A DNA stretch of 64,000 nucleotides, taken from Rhodopseudomonas palustris JSC-3b. Lineage in GTDB: Bacteria; Pseudomonadota; Alphaproteobacteria; Rhizobiales; Xanthobacteraceae. Location: positions 413,629 to 477,628 of the forward strand of contig KI632513.1 in assembly GCA_000504425.1 (NCBI GenBank), read 5' to 3'. Position 1 is the stretch's first letter. Each line of letters begins with the position of its first letter. Of the stretch, positions 1 through 8,865 are shown in pieces. A program made the translations under genes and the position numbers. The notes under the pieces are model-generated. The model was not told where the DNA came from. It ran no database searches and saw only the letters and a list, made by a program, of their open reading frames with translations.

Positions 1-722
1 CCCATTTCGCGCGACAGATGCAGCCGCTCGGCGATTTCGCCGATCAGGAAACACCAGGCCAGCGCGCCGAGCAGCACCAGTTCCGGCATGCGCGCGATGC
101 GGTGAAACAGCCAGGGCAGCAGATAGCGGCTGAGCAGCATCGCGGTCGCGACCAGCACGCCGACCCGCGCGATCGACAGCAGCACCACGCCGGGCTGCAG
201 ATTGTCGAGGCTGGGCTGCACCGCCAGGAACAGAATGGCGAACACGTCCTGCAGCACCAAAATGCCGAGCGTGATCCGGCCGGGCAGGGTGTCGAGCTCG
301 CGCTTTTCGTACAAGACCTTGACGATGATCACCGTCGAGGACAGCGCGCAGGCGACGCATAGATAGACCGCGTCAAAGCCGCCACCGCCAAGCGGCAGGC
401 CGAGCAGCGCGAACAGTCCAAGCCCGAGCACGCAACAGCCGATCAACTGCCCGGCGGCGCCGAACAGGATCACCGGGCCGGCACGCACGATCTTCTTCAG
501 GTCGATCTCCAGCCCGATCATGAACAGCATGAAGATCAGGCCGAGTTCGGAAATGACCTGGATCGACTGTTCGGCGTGCACCCATTTGAAGCCGAATGGA
601 CCGATCACAAAGCCAGCGATAAGGTAGGCAAGGATCAACGGCTGTCGCAGCGTGTGCGAGAGCAGTCCGAGCATCCAGGCAAACAGGATGCAGAGCGTAA
701 TGTCGCGGATGAGTTCGTGCAT
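1..722 (-). CDS. Kef-type monovalent cation:proton antiporter, N-terminal part (runs off window)
   Basis: The ATG at 720-722 opens a frame that stays open to the window edge, giving about 240 residues that begin MHELIRDITLCILFAWM. The product is very hydrophobic, with roughly seven membrane segments separated by short loops. It carries family-typical stretches such as LIAGFVIGPFG, the acidic in-membrane FMIGLEIDL and LSSTVIIVKVL followed by LGILVLQD. This matches the CPA2/Kef exchanger domain, which moves K+ or Na+ against protons across the inner membrane. The C-terminal half, including any TrkA-N nucleotide-binding domain, lies outside the window, so K+ efflux type and plain antiporter cannot be separated. 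It is divergent from the DUF3124 gene with only 46 bp between starts. Confidence 0.85.
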   Translation of the reverse strand, partial: MHELIRDITLCILFAWMLGLLSHTLRQPLILAYLIAGFVIGPFGFKWVHAEQSIQVISELGLIFMLFMIGLEIDLKKIVRAGPVILFGAAGQLIGCCVLGLGLFALLGLPLGGGGFDAVYLCVACALSSTVIIVKVLYEKRELDTLPGRITLGILVLQDVFAILFLAVQPSLDNLQPGVVLLSIARVGVLVATAMLLSRYLLPWLFHRIARMPELVLLGALAWCFLIGEIAERLHLSREM

Positions 723-768
723 GGGCGGGCGGGCAATTTTGCGGAGCGGCCACAGTAAGGGGGCGGCG

Positions 769-1317
769 ATGTCGGCGAAAGCACTAATTCTGGCGATCAG
801 TGCGGGGCTCGGCCTGGGGTTGTGCGCGCTGGCCCCCCTGCCAGCTTTGGCACAGTCCGCGAAAGTGCCGATCGAAGAGGCGTTTCGGGAGTCGCTGGCG
901 CCGCTGCCGGCCGAGCCGATCACGGTCTCTGGCGCCTATTATGTGCCGGCCTATTCCAGCGTATCGATGAGCGAAGGCCGGCTGCGCGCCGATTTCTCGG
1001 TGACGTTGAGTGTGCACAACGCGTCCGAAACCCGGCTGTTGGTGGTGCGGCGCATCGCCTATTTCGACACCGCGGGCGCGCTGGTCGAAAATTATCTGAA
1101 GGCGCCGGTGGCGCTCAAACCGTTCTCGACGGTCGAAGTGTTCGTGCCGGCCTCCGATTCCCGCGGCGGCACCGGCGCCAATTTCGTGGTCGATTGGGCC
1201 GCGACCGGCGAGATCGCCGAGCCGGTGGTCGAAGCACTGATGATGGGCTCGCTTGCCAACCGGCATTTTGCCTTCATCAGCCAGGGCCGGCCGATGCGGG
1301 TGATCGGCGCCAAGTGA
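769..1317 (+). CDS. secreted DUF3124 family protein
   Basis: The 182-residue product starts MSAKALILAIS and has a clear Sec signal peptide, with likely cleavage after ALA at residue 28. The mature part contains the DUF3124 pattern: YYVPAYSSVSMSEGR, a beta-rich stretch with YFDTAGALVENYL, then GGTGANFVVDW and an ending with FISQGRPM. The family's function is unknown; members are small periplasmic or cell-surface beta proteins. I chose the ATG at 769 because the longer reading (from 652) overlaps the opposite-strand antiporter and would bury the signal peptide. The divergent antiporter suggests a shared control region, which is inference only. Confidence 0.8.
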   Translation: MSAKALILAISAGLGLGLCALAPLPALAQSAKVPIEEAFRESLAPLPAEPITVSGAYYVPAYSSVSMSEGRLRADFSVTLSVHNASETRLLVVRRIAYFDTAGALVENYLKAPVALKPFSTVEVFVPASDSRGGTGANFVVDWAATGEIAEPVVEALMMGSLANRHFAFISQGRPMRVIGAK

Positions 1318-1358
1318 GGCGTTAAAACCCCACCCCGGCCTCCGCTGCGCTCGGCCGA

Positions 1359-1380
1359 CCCTCCCCGCAAGGGGGGAGGG
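1359..1380. terminator. GC-rich hairpin after the DUF3124 gene
   Basis: CCCTCCCC (1359-1366) pairs with GGGGAGGG (1373-1380) over a six-base loop, 42 bp past the DUF3124 stop. No T-run follows, so this is either a weak terminator or a copy of the short CCCTCCCC hairpin common between genes in this family. It lies between convergent genes. Confidence 0.4.
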
Positions 1381-1441
1381 ATCACGAGAGGCTCGGTTCT
1401 GCTTTTCACACAGCTAGCTGTCCATCAGAGCCGAATGAATG

Positions 1442-1858
1442 TTACGGCATGCGGCCGCCTTCGTAGCGGAACTGCCAGCCGGCGGCGTTGACGGTTGCTT
1501 CAAAGGCGTCGCGGATCTCGCCATAGTTGATCGTGCCGCCGCCGCCCGGCGACAGGTCGCGGCGCTGGCCGCTCAGCTTGCGGCCACGGATGCTGCTGGT
1601 TTCCACCGACAGCGTCGGCGGCGGCAGGCCCCAGCTCTGTTCGATGATGGCGTCGCGATAATGGACGGTGCGGTCGTCGGTCAGCGCACACGACATCCGA
1701 TAGCTGACGGTGCGGCCGCCGAGCCACCATTTGCTGGTGATGGTCTCGATCGTGCCGCTGACGCCATGCGCGCCGTCTTGGCCGCGGCTGAGCCCAAGCG
1801 CGTCGCATTGCTGCTGTAGCCGCGCCAGCAGCGCGGTTTTGTCGAGAGCGCCGGTCAT
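1442..1858 (-). CDS. conserved hypothetical protein, 138 aa
   Basis: I do not recognise the family. The chosen start is the last of three consecutive ATGs (MTGALDKTALLARLQQQCDALG...), because a GAGGA sits six bases upstream of it. The protein is soluble with no signal peptide or membrane segment. It has an N-terminal helical stretch, then an apparently beta-rich middle (TIETITSKWWLGGRTVSYRM, DDRTVHYRDAIIEQSWG) and a C-terminal helix (IRDAFEATVNAAGW). It follows the glycerate kinase gene in the same direction after a 57-bp gap and could share its transcript. Confidence 0.6.
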   Translation of the reverse strand: MTGALDKTALLARLQQQCDALGLSRGQDGAHGVSGTIETITSKWWLGGRTVSYRMSCALTDDRTVHYRDAIIEQSWGLPPPTLSVETSSIRGRKLSGQRRDLSPGGGGTINYGEIRDAFEATVNAAGWQFRYEGGRMP

Positions 1859-1915
1859 CATCATTCCTCGAGGCATCCTTGAAGCAGCTCGGCGGGCGGC
1901 TGCCATTGACTTTGG

Positions 1916-3220
1916 TCAGCCGCGCTGATCGGCGGCGATCGGATCGACCAGGATCACGCGGATGTCGTTGACATTGGTGCGGGTCGGCCCGGTGACCAGC
2001 AGATCGCCGGTCCTGGCAAAGAACCCGGTGGCGTCGTTGCCAGCGAGATAACTGGCCGGATCGAGCTGCTGCGCGTGCATCGCCGCAAAGGTGCGGTGAT
2101 CGAGCAGCGCGCCGGCCGGATCGTCGGCATTGCCGCCGCCGCCATCAGCGCCATCGGTATCGGCCGCCAGTACCGCGATGCCCGGCAGATCGGCGAGCAG
2201 GCCGGCCAGCGCCAGCGCATATTCCTGGTTCGGGCCGCCGCGACCCTGGCCGCGCACCGTGACGGTCAGTTCGCCGCCCGACAGGATTGCGAGCTTGCGC
2301 CCGGCCTGGACGGCATCGCGCGCCAGCGTCGCATGGGAGGCTGCGACCTCGCGCGCCTCGCCTTCAAGATCGGCGCCGAGATCGGCGATCGCGTAGCCAG
2401 CTTCGCGGGCCACCGCGATCGCGGCATCGAGCGCATCGCGCGGCCGTGCCAGCAGCCGATAATGGGCGCGGGCAAAGGCGGCATCGCCTTGCTTGCAGCT
2501 TTCATTGCGAGGATCAGCGAGCGCGCGCGCCACCGCATCATCGACCGGCAATTGATAACGCGCCACGATTGCGCGGGCATCGGCGAGCGTGGTCGGGTCG
2601 GGCACAGTCGGCCCGGAGGCGATCACCGCGGGGTCGTCATGCGGCACGTCGGAGATCGCCAATGTCACGATGGTGGCCGCGGCGCCGGCACGCGCCAGCC
2701 GGCCGCCCTTGATGCGCGACAGATGCTTGCGCACGCAATTGATGGCGTCGATCGGCGCGCCGCTGCGCAGCAGCGCCCGTGTCACCGCCTGCTTCTGCGC
2801 CAGGCTGACGCCTGGGGGTGGCGCGATCCAATTGGCCGAGCCGCCGCCCGATAGCAGCACCAGCAACAGATCATCGGCGCCGGCGCTCGCCGCCAGCGCC
2901 AGGCTGCGCTCGGCGGCGTCCAGGCTTGCTTGATCCGGCACCGGATGGCCTGCTTCCAGCACCTCGATTGAGCGGGTCGGCAAGCCATAGCCATGGCGGG
3001 TGGTGGCGAGCCCGGACAGCCGCGCCGGGGCTAGGCCGAGCGTGTCGAGATAGTGCCGCTCGGCGGCGGCGGCCAAGGCGGCGGCGCCTTTGCCGGCGGC
3101 AAGACAGATGATGCGGCCGGCCGGTTGTGGCGGCAGCTGCGCGGCCAGCACGCGGTCCGGATGGGCGGCGGCGACCGCGGCATCGAAAATCGCGCGCAGC
3201 AGGGAACGGGGGTCGGTCAT
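1916..3220 (-). CDS. glycerate 2-kinase (MOFRL family)
   Basis: The 434-residue protein belongs to the DUF4147 plus MOFRL two-domain family. These ATP-dependent enzymes convert D-glycerate to 2-phosphoglycerate; older annotation calls them hydroxypyruvate reductase/TtuD. Visible marks are GKGAAAL near residue 43, VLLSGGGSANW at about 121-131, CVRKHLSRIKGG, SDVPHDDPAVIASGPTVPD, and the C-terminal MOFRL part with SGGELTVTVRG, GGPNQEYAL, ADTDGADGGG and TGPTRTNVND. The start at 3220 follows family length; the frame stays open about 300 bases further upstream, but that stretch runs into the binding-protein terminator and has no family resemblance. It links serine, glyoxylate or tartrate breakdown to glycolysis. 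It is separated from the upstream binding protein by a terminator. Confidence 0.88.
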   Translation of the reverse strand: MTDPRSLLRAIFDAAVAAAHPDRVLAAQLPPQPAGRIICLAAGKGAAALAAAAERHYLDTLGLAPARLSGLATTRHGYGLPTRSIEVLEAGHPVPDQASLDAAERSLALAASAGADDLLLVLLSGGGSANWIAPPPGVSLAQKQAVTRALLRSGAPIDAINCVRKHLSRIKGGRLARAGAAATIVTLAISDVPHDDPAVIASGPTVPDPTTLADARAIVARYQLPVDDAVARALADPRNESCKQGDAAFARAHYRLLARPRDALDAAIAVAREAGYAIADLGADLEGEAREVAASHATLARDAVQAGRKLAILSGGELTVTVRGQGRGGPNQEYALALAGLLADLPGIAVLAADTDGADGGGGNADDPAGALLDHRTFAAMHAQQLDPASYLAGNDATGFFARTGDLLVTGPTRTNVNDIRVILVDPIAADQRG

Positions 3221-3273
3221 CGCACCAGCTTGTGACAGGCCGCGCCGCGATCGACAAGCTGGGCCAGTGGCCG

Positions 3274-3306
3274 AAAGAAAACCTCCGCAGCAAGCGCTGC
3301 GGAGGT
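3274..3306 (-). terminator. Rho-independent terminator of the first binding-protein gene
   Basis: On the minus strand ACCTCCGCAG pairs with CTGCGGAGGT (10-bp perfect stem, six-base loop, 3281-3306) and is followed by TTTCTTTC. It lies 27 bp past the stop of the substrate-binding protein gene. Confidence 0.75.
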
Positions 3307-3333
3307 GTCGAGCGTCAGCCTCGATCAGGCTGG

Positions 3334-4560
3334 TTAGCCATCGACATCGGCGCTGATGATGTCGCCGAACAGCTCCCACTTTTCGCCCTTGAAGCGCATC
3401 AGCTGCAGTTGGCTGATCGGCGCGAAATCGGTGGGCGAAGTGTTGATGGTGATGCCGGGCAGCAGCACTTCGGTGCGGAAGCTTTTCAGATTGGCCGCCT
3501 GCTTCATCACGTTCTCGCGGGTCAGGTCGTCGCCGCACTGCTTGAGCACCTGGACCAGCGTTTGCGCGACGCCGTAACCGACCACGGTACTGCCGTCGAG
3601 CTTGTTACCTTCCGGGAAATCGCGCTCCATGAAGGCCAGAAATTCCCTCATGCCGGCATCGTCGTGCCATTGCGGATCGGTGACGTCCTTCACATAGGCC
3701 GCCGAGATGATGTTCTGCGCGTTCTCATAACCGGCCGGCTTGATCACGCTACCGACCGAGGCCGAGACGTTGTTCAGGAACTGGGTCGGCGTCCAGCCGA
3801 TCTCCCCGGCCTTCTTGATGGCCTGCGCGGCGAATTTCGGCGTGGTGATGTTGACGAACACGTCAGCGCCGCTGGCTTTCAGCTTGACGATGTGATTGTC
3901 GATGGTCGGCTCGGAGGTCTCGTAGCTCTCTTCCATCACGATCATCGATGACGCCTTGGCGCCGAGCCCATCCTTCAGGCCCTTGAGATAGTCCTTGCCG
4001 TAATCGTCGTTCTGGAACAGCACGCCGATCTTGGCGTCCGGTTTCTCCTTCAGCAGATATTTGGCGTAGATCTGAGTCTCGCTCTGGTAGTTCGGCTGCC
4101 AGCCCATGGTCCAAGGAAAATTCTTGGGGTCGTTCCACTTGGTCGCGCCGGTGGCCACGAATAGCTGCGGCACTTTCTTGGCGTTCATGTATTTATGGAT
4201 CGCCGAATTGGACGGCGTGCCGAGCGGATTGAAGATGAACAGCACCTCGTCGCTTTCCACCAGCTTGCGCGCCTGCTCGACCGCCTTGGGCGGCGAATAG
4301 GCGTCGTCATAGCTGATGAAGTTGATCTTGCGGCCGTTGATGCCGCCGGCATCGTTGATCTTCTTGAAATAGGCCGCTTCGGTGCGGCCGATCACGCCAT
4401 AGGCGGAGGCCGGGCCCGAATAGGGCATGATGTTGCCGATCTTGATTTCGGTATCGGAAACGCCGGGACCGTATTTCTTCTGGGCCAGGGCGGCAGTACT
4501 GGTGGCAGCGCAGAGCAGGAGGGCAGCCGAGATGCTGGCCACCTTGCGGACCATGGACAT
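3334..4560 (-). CDS. Liv-type ABC transporter periplasmic binding protein
   Basis: The 408-residue protein has a Sec signal peptide (MSMVRKVASISAALLL...AALA, cut near residue 23). It continues as a type I periplasmic binding protein of the branched-chain amino acid (HAAT/LivK) class, with DTEIKIGNIMPYSGPASAYG, ISYDDAYSPPKAVEQARKL, FIFNPLGTPSN and FQNDDYGKDYLKGL. The ATG at 4560 is preferred because GGGAGA lies about seven bases upstream. It is a full-length paralogue of the neighbouring binding protein (4831-6072). Next to a pim-type operon the ligand is more likely a dicarboxylate or fatty acid than an amino acid, which is inference. The 270 bp upstream hold no recognisable gene. Confidence 0.88.
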   Translation of the reverse strand: MSMVRKVASISAALLLCAATSTAALAQKKYGPGVSDTEIKIGNIMPYSGPASAYGVIGRTEAAYFKKINDAGGINGRKINFISYDDAYSPPKAVEQARKLVESDEVLFIFNPLGTPSNSAIHKYMNAKKVPQLFVATGATKWNDPKNFPWTMGWQPNYQSETQIYAKYLLKEKPDAKIGVLFQNDDYGKDYLKGLKDGLGAKASSMIVMEESYETSEPTIDNHIVKLKASGADVFVNITTPKFAAQAIKKAGEIGWTPTQFLNNVSASVGSVIKPAGYENAQNIISAAYVKDVTDPQWHDDAGMREFLAFMERDFPEGNKLDGSTVVGYGVAQTLVQVLKQCGDDLTRENVMKQAANLKSFRTEVLLPGITINTSPTDFAPISQLQLMRFKGEKWELFGDIISADVDG

Positions 4561-4830
4561 TTCCATTCTCCCTATTGTTTGCCGTGTCGAGTTGTTACTC
4601 TTGGAAGCATTCACTATGGGGCGCGTTGCTTCTCCGCGCATTGAATACTGATCGCCGCTGATCTTCAAGGCGCAGCGGCGCGGGCAGGCGCCTGCTGCCG
4701 GTGGCTCGATGGAATGTGATGAAGGGCGCGACCTGTCAGTAAGGCTGACCGATCAGCATAGCGCCGCGGTGTCCTGCGCCGTGCTGCAATGCACGCGCCT
4801 GCTGCACTGCGATGAGCGGCGTGAGCCGAA

Positions 4831-6072
4831 CTACTTGTCGAGTTCGCCGCCGATCACCTCGCCGAACAGCTCCCAGCGGTCACCGCTAAAACGCATCATG
4901 CGCAGCCGCTCAATCGGATGAAAATCGCTGGCGCTGGTATCGACCGTGATACCGGGCAGCAGCGTGTCGGGTGCATAGCCTTGCAGCGCCGCCGCCTGCT
5001 TCATGATGTTGGCGCGCGTCAGATTGTCGCCAGCGCGGCGCAGCACTTCAACCAGGCACTGCGCGGCGCCATAGCCATAGACCGCCGAATTGTCAGTGCG
5101 GTTGACGTCCGGCGCGTAGGCATCAAGGAAGGCGTGGAATCGCTGCATGCCGGGATCGTCGCGCCATTGCGGATCGGCGGCGTCCTTGTTGTAGGCGGCC
5201 GACACCAGACCCTGCGCATTGTCAAACCCGGCGACGCTGATCACCGCGCCGATCGAGGCCGACACCAGCGTCTGAACATAGAGCGGACGCCATTCGATCC
5301 GGGCCGCGGTGCGGATCGCCTGCGCCGCGAATTTCGGGGTGGTGATGCTGATGAACACGTCGGCGCCCGATGCCTTGAGCCGCAGCACATGGCTGTCGAT
5401 GGTCGGCTCGCCGATCTCATAACTGTCCTCGGCGACGATCATCGCCGCCTTGGCGCCGAGCCCGTCGCGCAGGCCCTTGAGCAGGTCTTTGCCGAGATCG
5501 TCGTTCTGATAGAGCACGGCGATCTTGGCATCAGGCTTGGTGGCCATAATGTATTTGGCATAGACCCGCCCTTCGGTCTGATAGGGCGGCTGCCAACCCA
5601 TGGTCCAGGGGAAGTTTGCCGGATCGCCAAAGCGCGTCGCGCCGGTGGCGGCGAATAGCTGCGGCACCTTCTTGGCGTCGAGATATTTTTGAATGGCAGC
5701 GTTCGACGGCGTGCCCATCGCGCTGAACACCAGCAGCACCTCGTCGCGCTCCACCAGCCGGCGGGTCTGCTCGACCGCCTTGGCCGGGCTATAGGCGTCG
5801 TCATAGGAGATGAATTCGATGCGCCGGCCATTGATGCCGCCCTGGTCGTTGACCATGCGGAAATAGGCCTGCTCGATCCGGCCGACGATCGCATAGGCCG
5901 ACGCCGGGCCGCTATAGGGCATCAGATTGCCGATCTTGATGGTCGTGTCGCTGGCGCCGGGATCATAGGCTTTTTGCGCCGCGCTCGGCGAGACGCCGCC
6001 AAGGGCGATAGTGGCGGCCAGCAGCGCGGCGAAGGGCAGGCGTAGCAAACAGCGGGGCATCGGCGATCTCAT
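4831..6072 (-). CDS. Liv-type ABC transporter periplasmic binding protein, paralogue
   Basis: The 413-residue protein has a signal peptide (MRSPMPRCLLRLPFAALLAATIALGG...SAAQ) and the same fold and motifs as its neighbour: DTTIKIGNLMPYSGPASAYA, ISYDDAYSPAKAVEQTRRL, FSAMGTPSNAAIQKYL and YQNDDLGKDLLKGLRDGLG. The two align along their whole length, so they come from one duplication, but they differ in the ligand-lining stretches (FNPLGTPSNSA versus FSAMGTPSNAA). An alternative start is the ATG at 6060; neither has a strong ribosome site. A terminator between this gene and livM suggests its own promoter in the 6073-6196 gap. Confidence 0.88.
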   Translation of the reverse strand: MRSPMPRCLLRLPFAALLAATIALGGVSPSAAQKAYDPGASDTTIKIGNLMPYSGPASAYAIVGRIEQAYFRMVNDQGGINGRRIEFISYDDAYSPAKAVEQTRRLVERDEVLLVFSAMGTPSNAAIQKYLDAKKVPQLFAATGATRFGDPANFPWTMGWQPPYQTEGRVYAKYIMATKPDAKIAVLYQNDDLGKDLLKGLRDGLGAKAAMIVAEDSYEIGEPTIDSHVLRLKASGADVFISITTPKFAAQAIRTAARIEWRPLYVQTLVSASIGAVISVAGFDNAQGLVSAAYNKDAADPQWRDDPGMQRFHAFLDAYAPDVNRTDNSAVYGYGAAQCLVEVLRRAGDNLTRANIMKQAAALQGYAPDTLLPGITVDTSASDFHPIERLRMMRFSGDRWELFGEVIGGELDK

Positions 6073-6196
6073 GCGGCATCAAGGCGGCCGGGGCCGGCCG
6101 GCGCTCAGTTCTGCATACGCCAACAGCGCGCCGTTCGGCATGACACCATCGTCGGTCTGCTGCGCGCAGGCCGCAAGCCGCTAACACCCGGACAAG

Positions 6197-6227
6197 AAAA
6201 AACCCCCTGCGGGGTTGGCGCAGGGGG
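6197..6227 (-). terminator. Rho-independent terminator of the liv permease/ATPase operon
   Basis: CCCCCTGCG (6203-6211) and CGCAGGGGG (6219-6227) form a perfect 9-bp stem with a seven-base loop. On the minus strand the stem is followed directly by TTTTTT. It lies 22 bp after the livM stop. Confidence 0.85.
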
Positions 6228-6248
6228 CGGCTCGCGAGGCTGCTTTGG

Positions 6249-7262
6249 CTATTTTCTTATTTTTCGAACGATGTCTTGAATTTTGTAGGCCACTTGGCGC
6301 GAGCCATGTGGCACCAAAAAGATCACCACGATCAGGATCGCGCCGAACACCGCGCCGGACAGGCCCTTGGACACCTCCTCGGCGAGGTTCGGCACGAATA
6401 CGATGAAGGCCGAGCCGACCAGCGAGCCCGGCAGCCAGCCAACGCCGCCGACCACCATGCCGAGAAACAGCGCGATCGCGAGCTGGATGGTGTAGCCATC
6501 CGGCGCCACGAACTGCACCGCGATCGCGCCAAGACCGCCGGCGACGCCGGTGGTGCCGGCCGAGATGCCGAACGCCAACGTCTTGTACAGCGAGACGTTG
6601 ACGCCCATCGCCGAGGCGGCGATCTCATTGTCGCGGATCGCCATCATCGCCCGGCCGGTGCGCGATTTCAGCAGGTTGACCGCGAACACATAGATCACGA
6701 TCGAGATCACCAGCGTGAAGTAATACAGCCAGACGTCCTGAGAGATCGGCAGTCCGAACGGCGCATCCGGCTTGGTGACCACCAAGCCCTGCACGCCGCC
6801 GGTCCAATGCTCGAATACGCCGAGTTTCAGGATTTGCGGCATGGCGGTGGCGAGCGCGAAGGTGGCGAGCGCCAGATAAATGCCGGATAGTCGCAGCGCC
6901 GGCAGCCCGAACAAGAAGCCGAACGCAAAGCACAGTGCACCGGCAACCGGCAGCGTCAGCACGTAATTGACGCCGAAATGCTCCATCAGGATCGCTGACG
7001 TATAGGCACCGAGCGCGTAAAACGCGCTTTGGCCGAGCGAGAACTGTCCCGAACCGCCGGTGAGGATGTTGAGCGCCAGAATCGCGATGGCGTAGATCAG
7101 CCAGATCGTCATCTGGAAGATCACGAAGTTTTTGGCAAAGAGCGGCACCGCGAACAGCAGGATCACCACCATGGTGGAGGTGAGGTAGCCGAGCGCGATA
7201 TTGCCCTTGGGGACCGCGGCGACGGCCGGGGCGCGGGTGACGCTGTCCTGCAATGCGCTCAT
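6249..7262 (-). CDS. livM: Liv-type ABC transporter permease LivM
   Basis: The 337-residue inner-membrane permease has eight to nine hydrophobic segments and the LivM signatures LNILTGGSGQFSLGQSAFYALGAYTSA and LRLSGIYLALATFALA. The cytoplasmic coupling region reads LKSRTGRAMMAIRDNEIAASAMGVN. It pairs with LivH to form the membrane channel of a HAAT-family importer. Three bases separate it from livH. It is the last gene of iclR-livG-livF-livH-livM and is followed by a strong terminator. Substrate class cannot be told from the permease itself. Confidence 0.92.
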   Translation of the reverse strand: MSALQDSVTRAPAVAAVPKGNIALGYLTSTMVVILLFAVPLFAKNFVIFQMTIWLIYAIAILALNILTGGSGQFSLGQSAFYALGAYTSAILMEHFGVNYVLTLPVAGALCFAFGFLFGLPALRLSGIYLALATFALATAMPQILKLGVFEHWTGGVQGLVVTKPDAPFGLPISQDVWLYYFTLVISIVIYVFAVNLLKSRTGRAMMAIRDNEIAASAMGVNVSLYKTLAFGISAGTTGVAGGLGAIAVQFVAPDGYTIQLAIALFLGMVVGGVGWLPGSLVGSAFIVFVPNLAEEVSKGLSGAVFGAILIVVIFLVPHGSRQVAYKIQDIVRKIRK

Positions 7263-7265
7263 GGC

Positions 7266-8144
7266 TTAGACTCGCTTCACGACAGAGCGGCCAAACAGGC
7301 CATTGGGTTTCACCACCAGCACCGTGATGATCAGCGCCAGCGCGATCGGCAGTTTCAGCTCGTTGCCGACGCCGGGGATGTAGGTACCGGCCAGGTTTTC
7401 GAAGATGCCGACCAGAAAGCCGCCGATCACCGCGCCGAACGGGCTGCTCAGCCCGCCGAGCACGGCCGCGGCGAAGCCGTAGATCAGCACACCGCCCATC
7501 ATGTTCGGTTCCAGAAACACGACCGGCGCGATCATCATGCCGGCGATCGCGCCGATCGCGCTCGCCATGCCCCAGCCGAGTGCCACCATCCAGGAGGTGT
7601 TGATGCCGACCAGTCGTGCCGATTCCGGCTGCGCCGCTGCGGCGCGCATCGCAAGGCCGATGCGTGTGAACTGGAAGAAGAAATACAGCGCCAGCAACAA
7701 CACCAGCGTCACCGCGATCATTCCGGCCTGATGGGTCGAGATCAATTGGCTGCCGAGGAATGGCGCCGAGCCGAACGGCGATGGGAATTGCTTGATGGTG
7801 AAGTCCCAGGTCAGGCCAGCGACCGAGTTGAGGATCGCAAACAGCGCGATGAAGCCGGCGACATGAGTGAGGATCGGGGCGTTGGCGAGCGGCTTGAACA
7901 GCAGCCGCTCGATCATCACGCCGCCGGCGAACGAGATCACCAAGGTCAGCGCGAACGCGCCCCAGAACGGCACGCCCCACTGGATCATCTGCCAGGCGAG
8001 GAAAGTCGAGAACATCGCCATTTCGCCCTGGGCGAAGTTCAGCTGGTCGATCGCCTGATAGATCATGACGACCGCCAGCGCCATGCAGGCATAGATGGCG
8101 CCGGTGGCGATGCCGGCCAAAACCTGGTTGGTAAACAGCTCCAT
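7266..8144 (-). CDS. livH: Liv-type ABC transporter permease LivH
   Basis: The 292-residue permease starts MELFTNQVLAGIATGAIYACMALAVVMIYQAIDQLNFAQGEMAMF, the classic LivH opening. It continues with about eight membrane helices and the coupling motif FTRIGLAMRAAAAQPESARLVGIN. An AGGA lies six bases before the ATG. It is the partner of LivM in the importer channel and is translated between livF and livM on one minus-strand transcript. Confidence 0.92.
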   Translation of the reverse strand: MELFTNQVLAGIATGAIYACMALAVVMIYQAIDQLNFAQGEMAMFSTFLAWQMIQWGVPFWGAFALTLVISFAGGVMIERLLFKPLANAPILTHVAGFIALFAILNSVAGLTWDFTIKQFPSPFGSAPFLGSQLISTHQAGMIAVTLVLLLALYFFFQFTRIGLAMRAAAAQPESARLVGINTSWMVALGWGMASAIGAIAGMMIAPVVFLEPNMMGGVLIYGFAAAVLGGLSSPFGAVIGGFLVGIFENLAGTYIPGVGNELKLPIALALIITVLVVKPNGLFGRSVVKRV

Positions 8145-8154
8145 GGCCGGTTCC

Positions 8155-8865
8155 TCAATAGCCCAGATAGGACTTGCGGATGTCTTCGTTGCTGGCGATG
8201 TCCGTCGCGGTGCCGGACATCACGATGCGGCCGGTCTCGATCACATAGGCATGGTCGGCGAGTTCGAGCGCGAGCTGCGCGTTCTGCTCGACCACCAGGA
8301 TCGACACCTTGTCCTCACGATTGATCTTGCCGAGAATGCGAAACAGATCGCGCACCACCAGCGGCGCCAGCCCGAATGACGGCTCATCGAGCAGCATCAG
8401 CCGCGGCCGCAGCATCAGCGCGCGCGCCACCGCCAGCATCTGCTGTTCGCCGCCGGACAGCGTGCCGGCCTGCTGGGTGTGGCGCTGTTTCAGCACCGGG
8501 AAATGCGCATACATCCGCTCGATGTCGGATGCGATCTCCTTGTCCTTGCGGGTGATGGCGCCGAGCTGCAGATTCTCTTCCACCGTCATCGAGGTGAAGG
8601 TGCCGCGGCCCTGCGGCACATGGGCGATGCCGAGTTTGACGATCGCCTCGGTCGAGCGGCCGAGCAGCGGCGTGCCTGCAAACTGGATCGAGCCGGTGGA
8701 ACGCACCATGGCGCAGATCGCGCGCAGTGTCGTCGTCTTGCCGGCGCCATTGGCGCCGAGCAGCGTCGTCATGCTGCCTTCCTTCATCTCGAATTGCAGG
8801 CCGTGCAGCGCCTGCACCTGGCCGTAATAGGCGCGCAGATCCGTTACGGTCAGCAATGCGCTCAT
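8155..8865 (-). CDS. livF: Liv-type ABC transporter ATPase LivF
   Basis: The 236-residue ATPase has Walker A GANGAGKTTTLR near residue 33, Q-loop region GIAHVPQGRGTF, signature LSGGEQQMLAVARAL and Walker B LMLLDEPSFGLAP, with the LivF-type ending. It supplies half of the ATP-hydrolysing dimer at the inner membrane. Its start overlaps the livG stop by four bases (ATGA), so the two are translationally coupled. Confidence 0.93.
   Translation of the reverse strand: MSALLTVTDLRAYYGQVQALHGLQFEMKEGSMTTLLGANGAGKTTTLRAICAMVRSTGSIQFAGTPLLGRSTEAIVKLGIAHVPQGRGTFTSMTVEENLQLGAITRKDKEIASDIERMYAHFPVLKQRHTQQAGTLSGGEQQMLAVARALMLRPRLMLLDEPSFGLAPLVVRDLFRILGKINREDKVSILVVEQNAQLALELADHAYVIETGRIVMSGTATDIASNEDIRKSYLGY

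Noticed and set aside
652-768. Longer start for the DUF3124 protein at 652
   Set aside because: It overlaps the divergent antiporter coding start and would place 39 non-signal residues before a perfect signal peptide.
7029-8324. 431-codon plus-strand open frame opposite livH and livM
   Set aside because: Charged low-complexity translation rich in Arg, His, Asp and Gln, typical of the reverse strand of membrane-protein genes.
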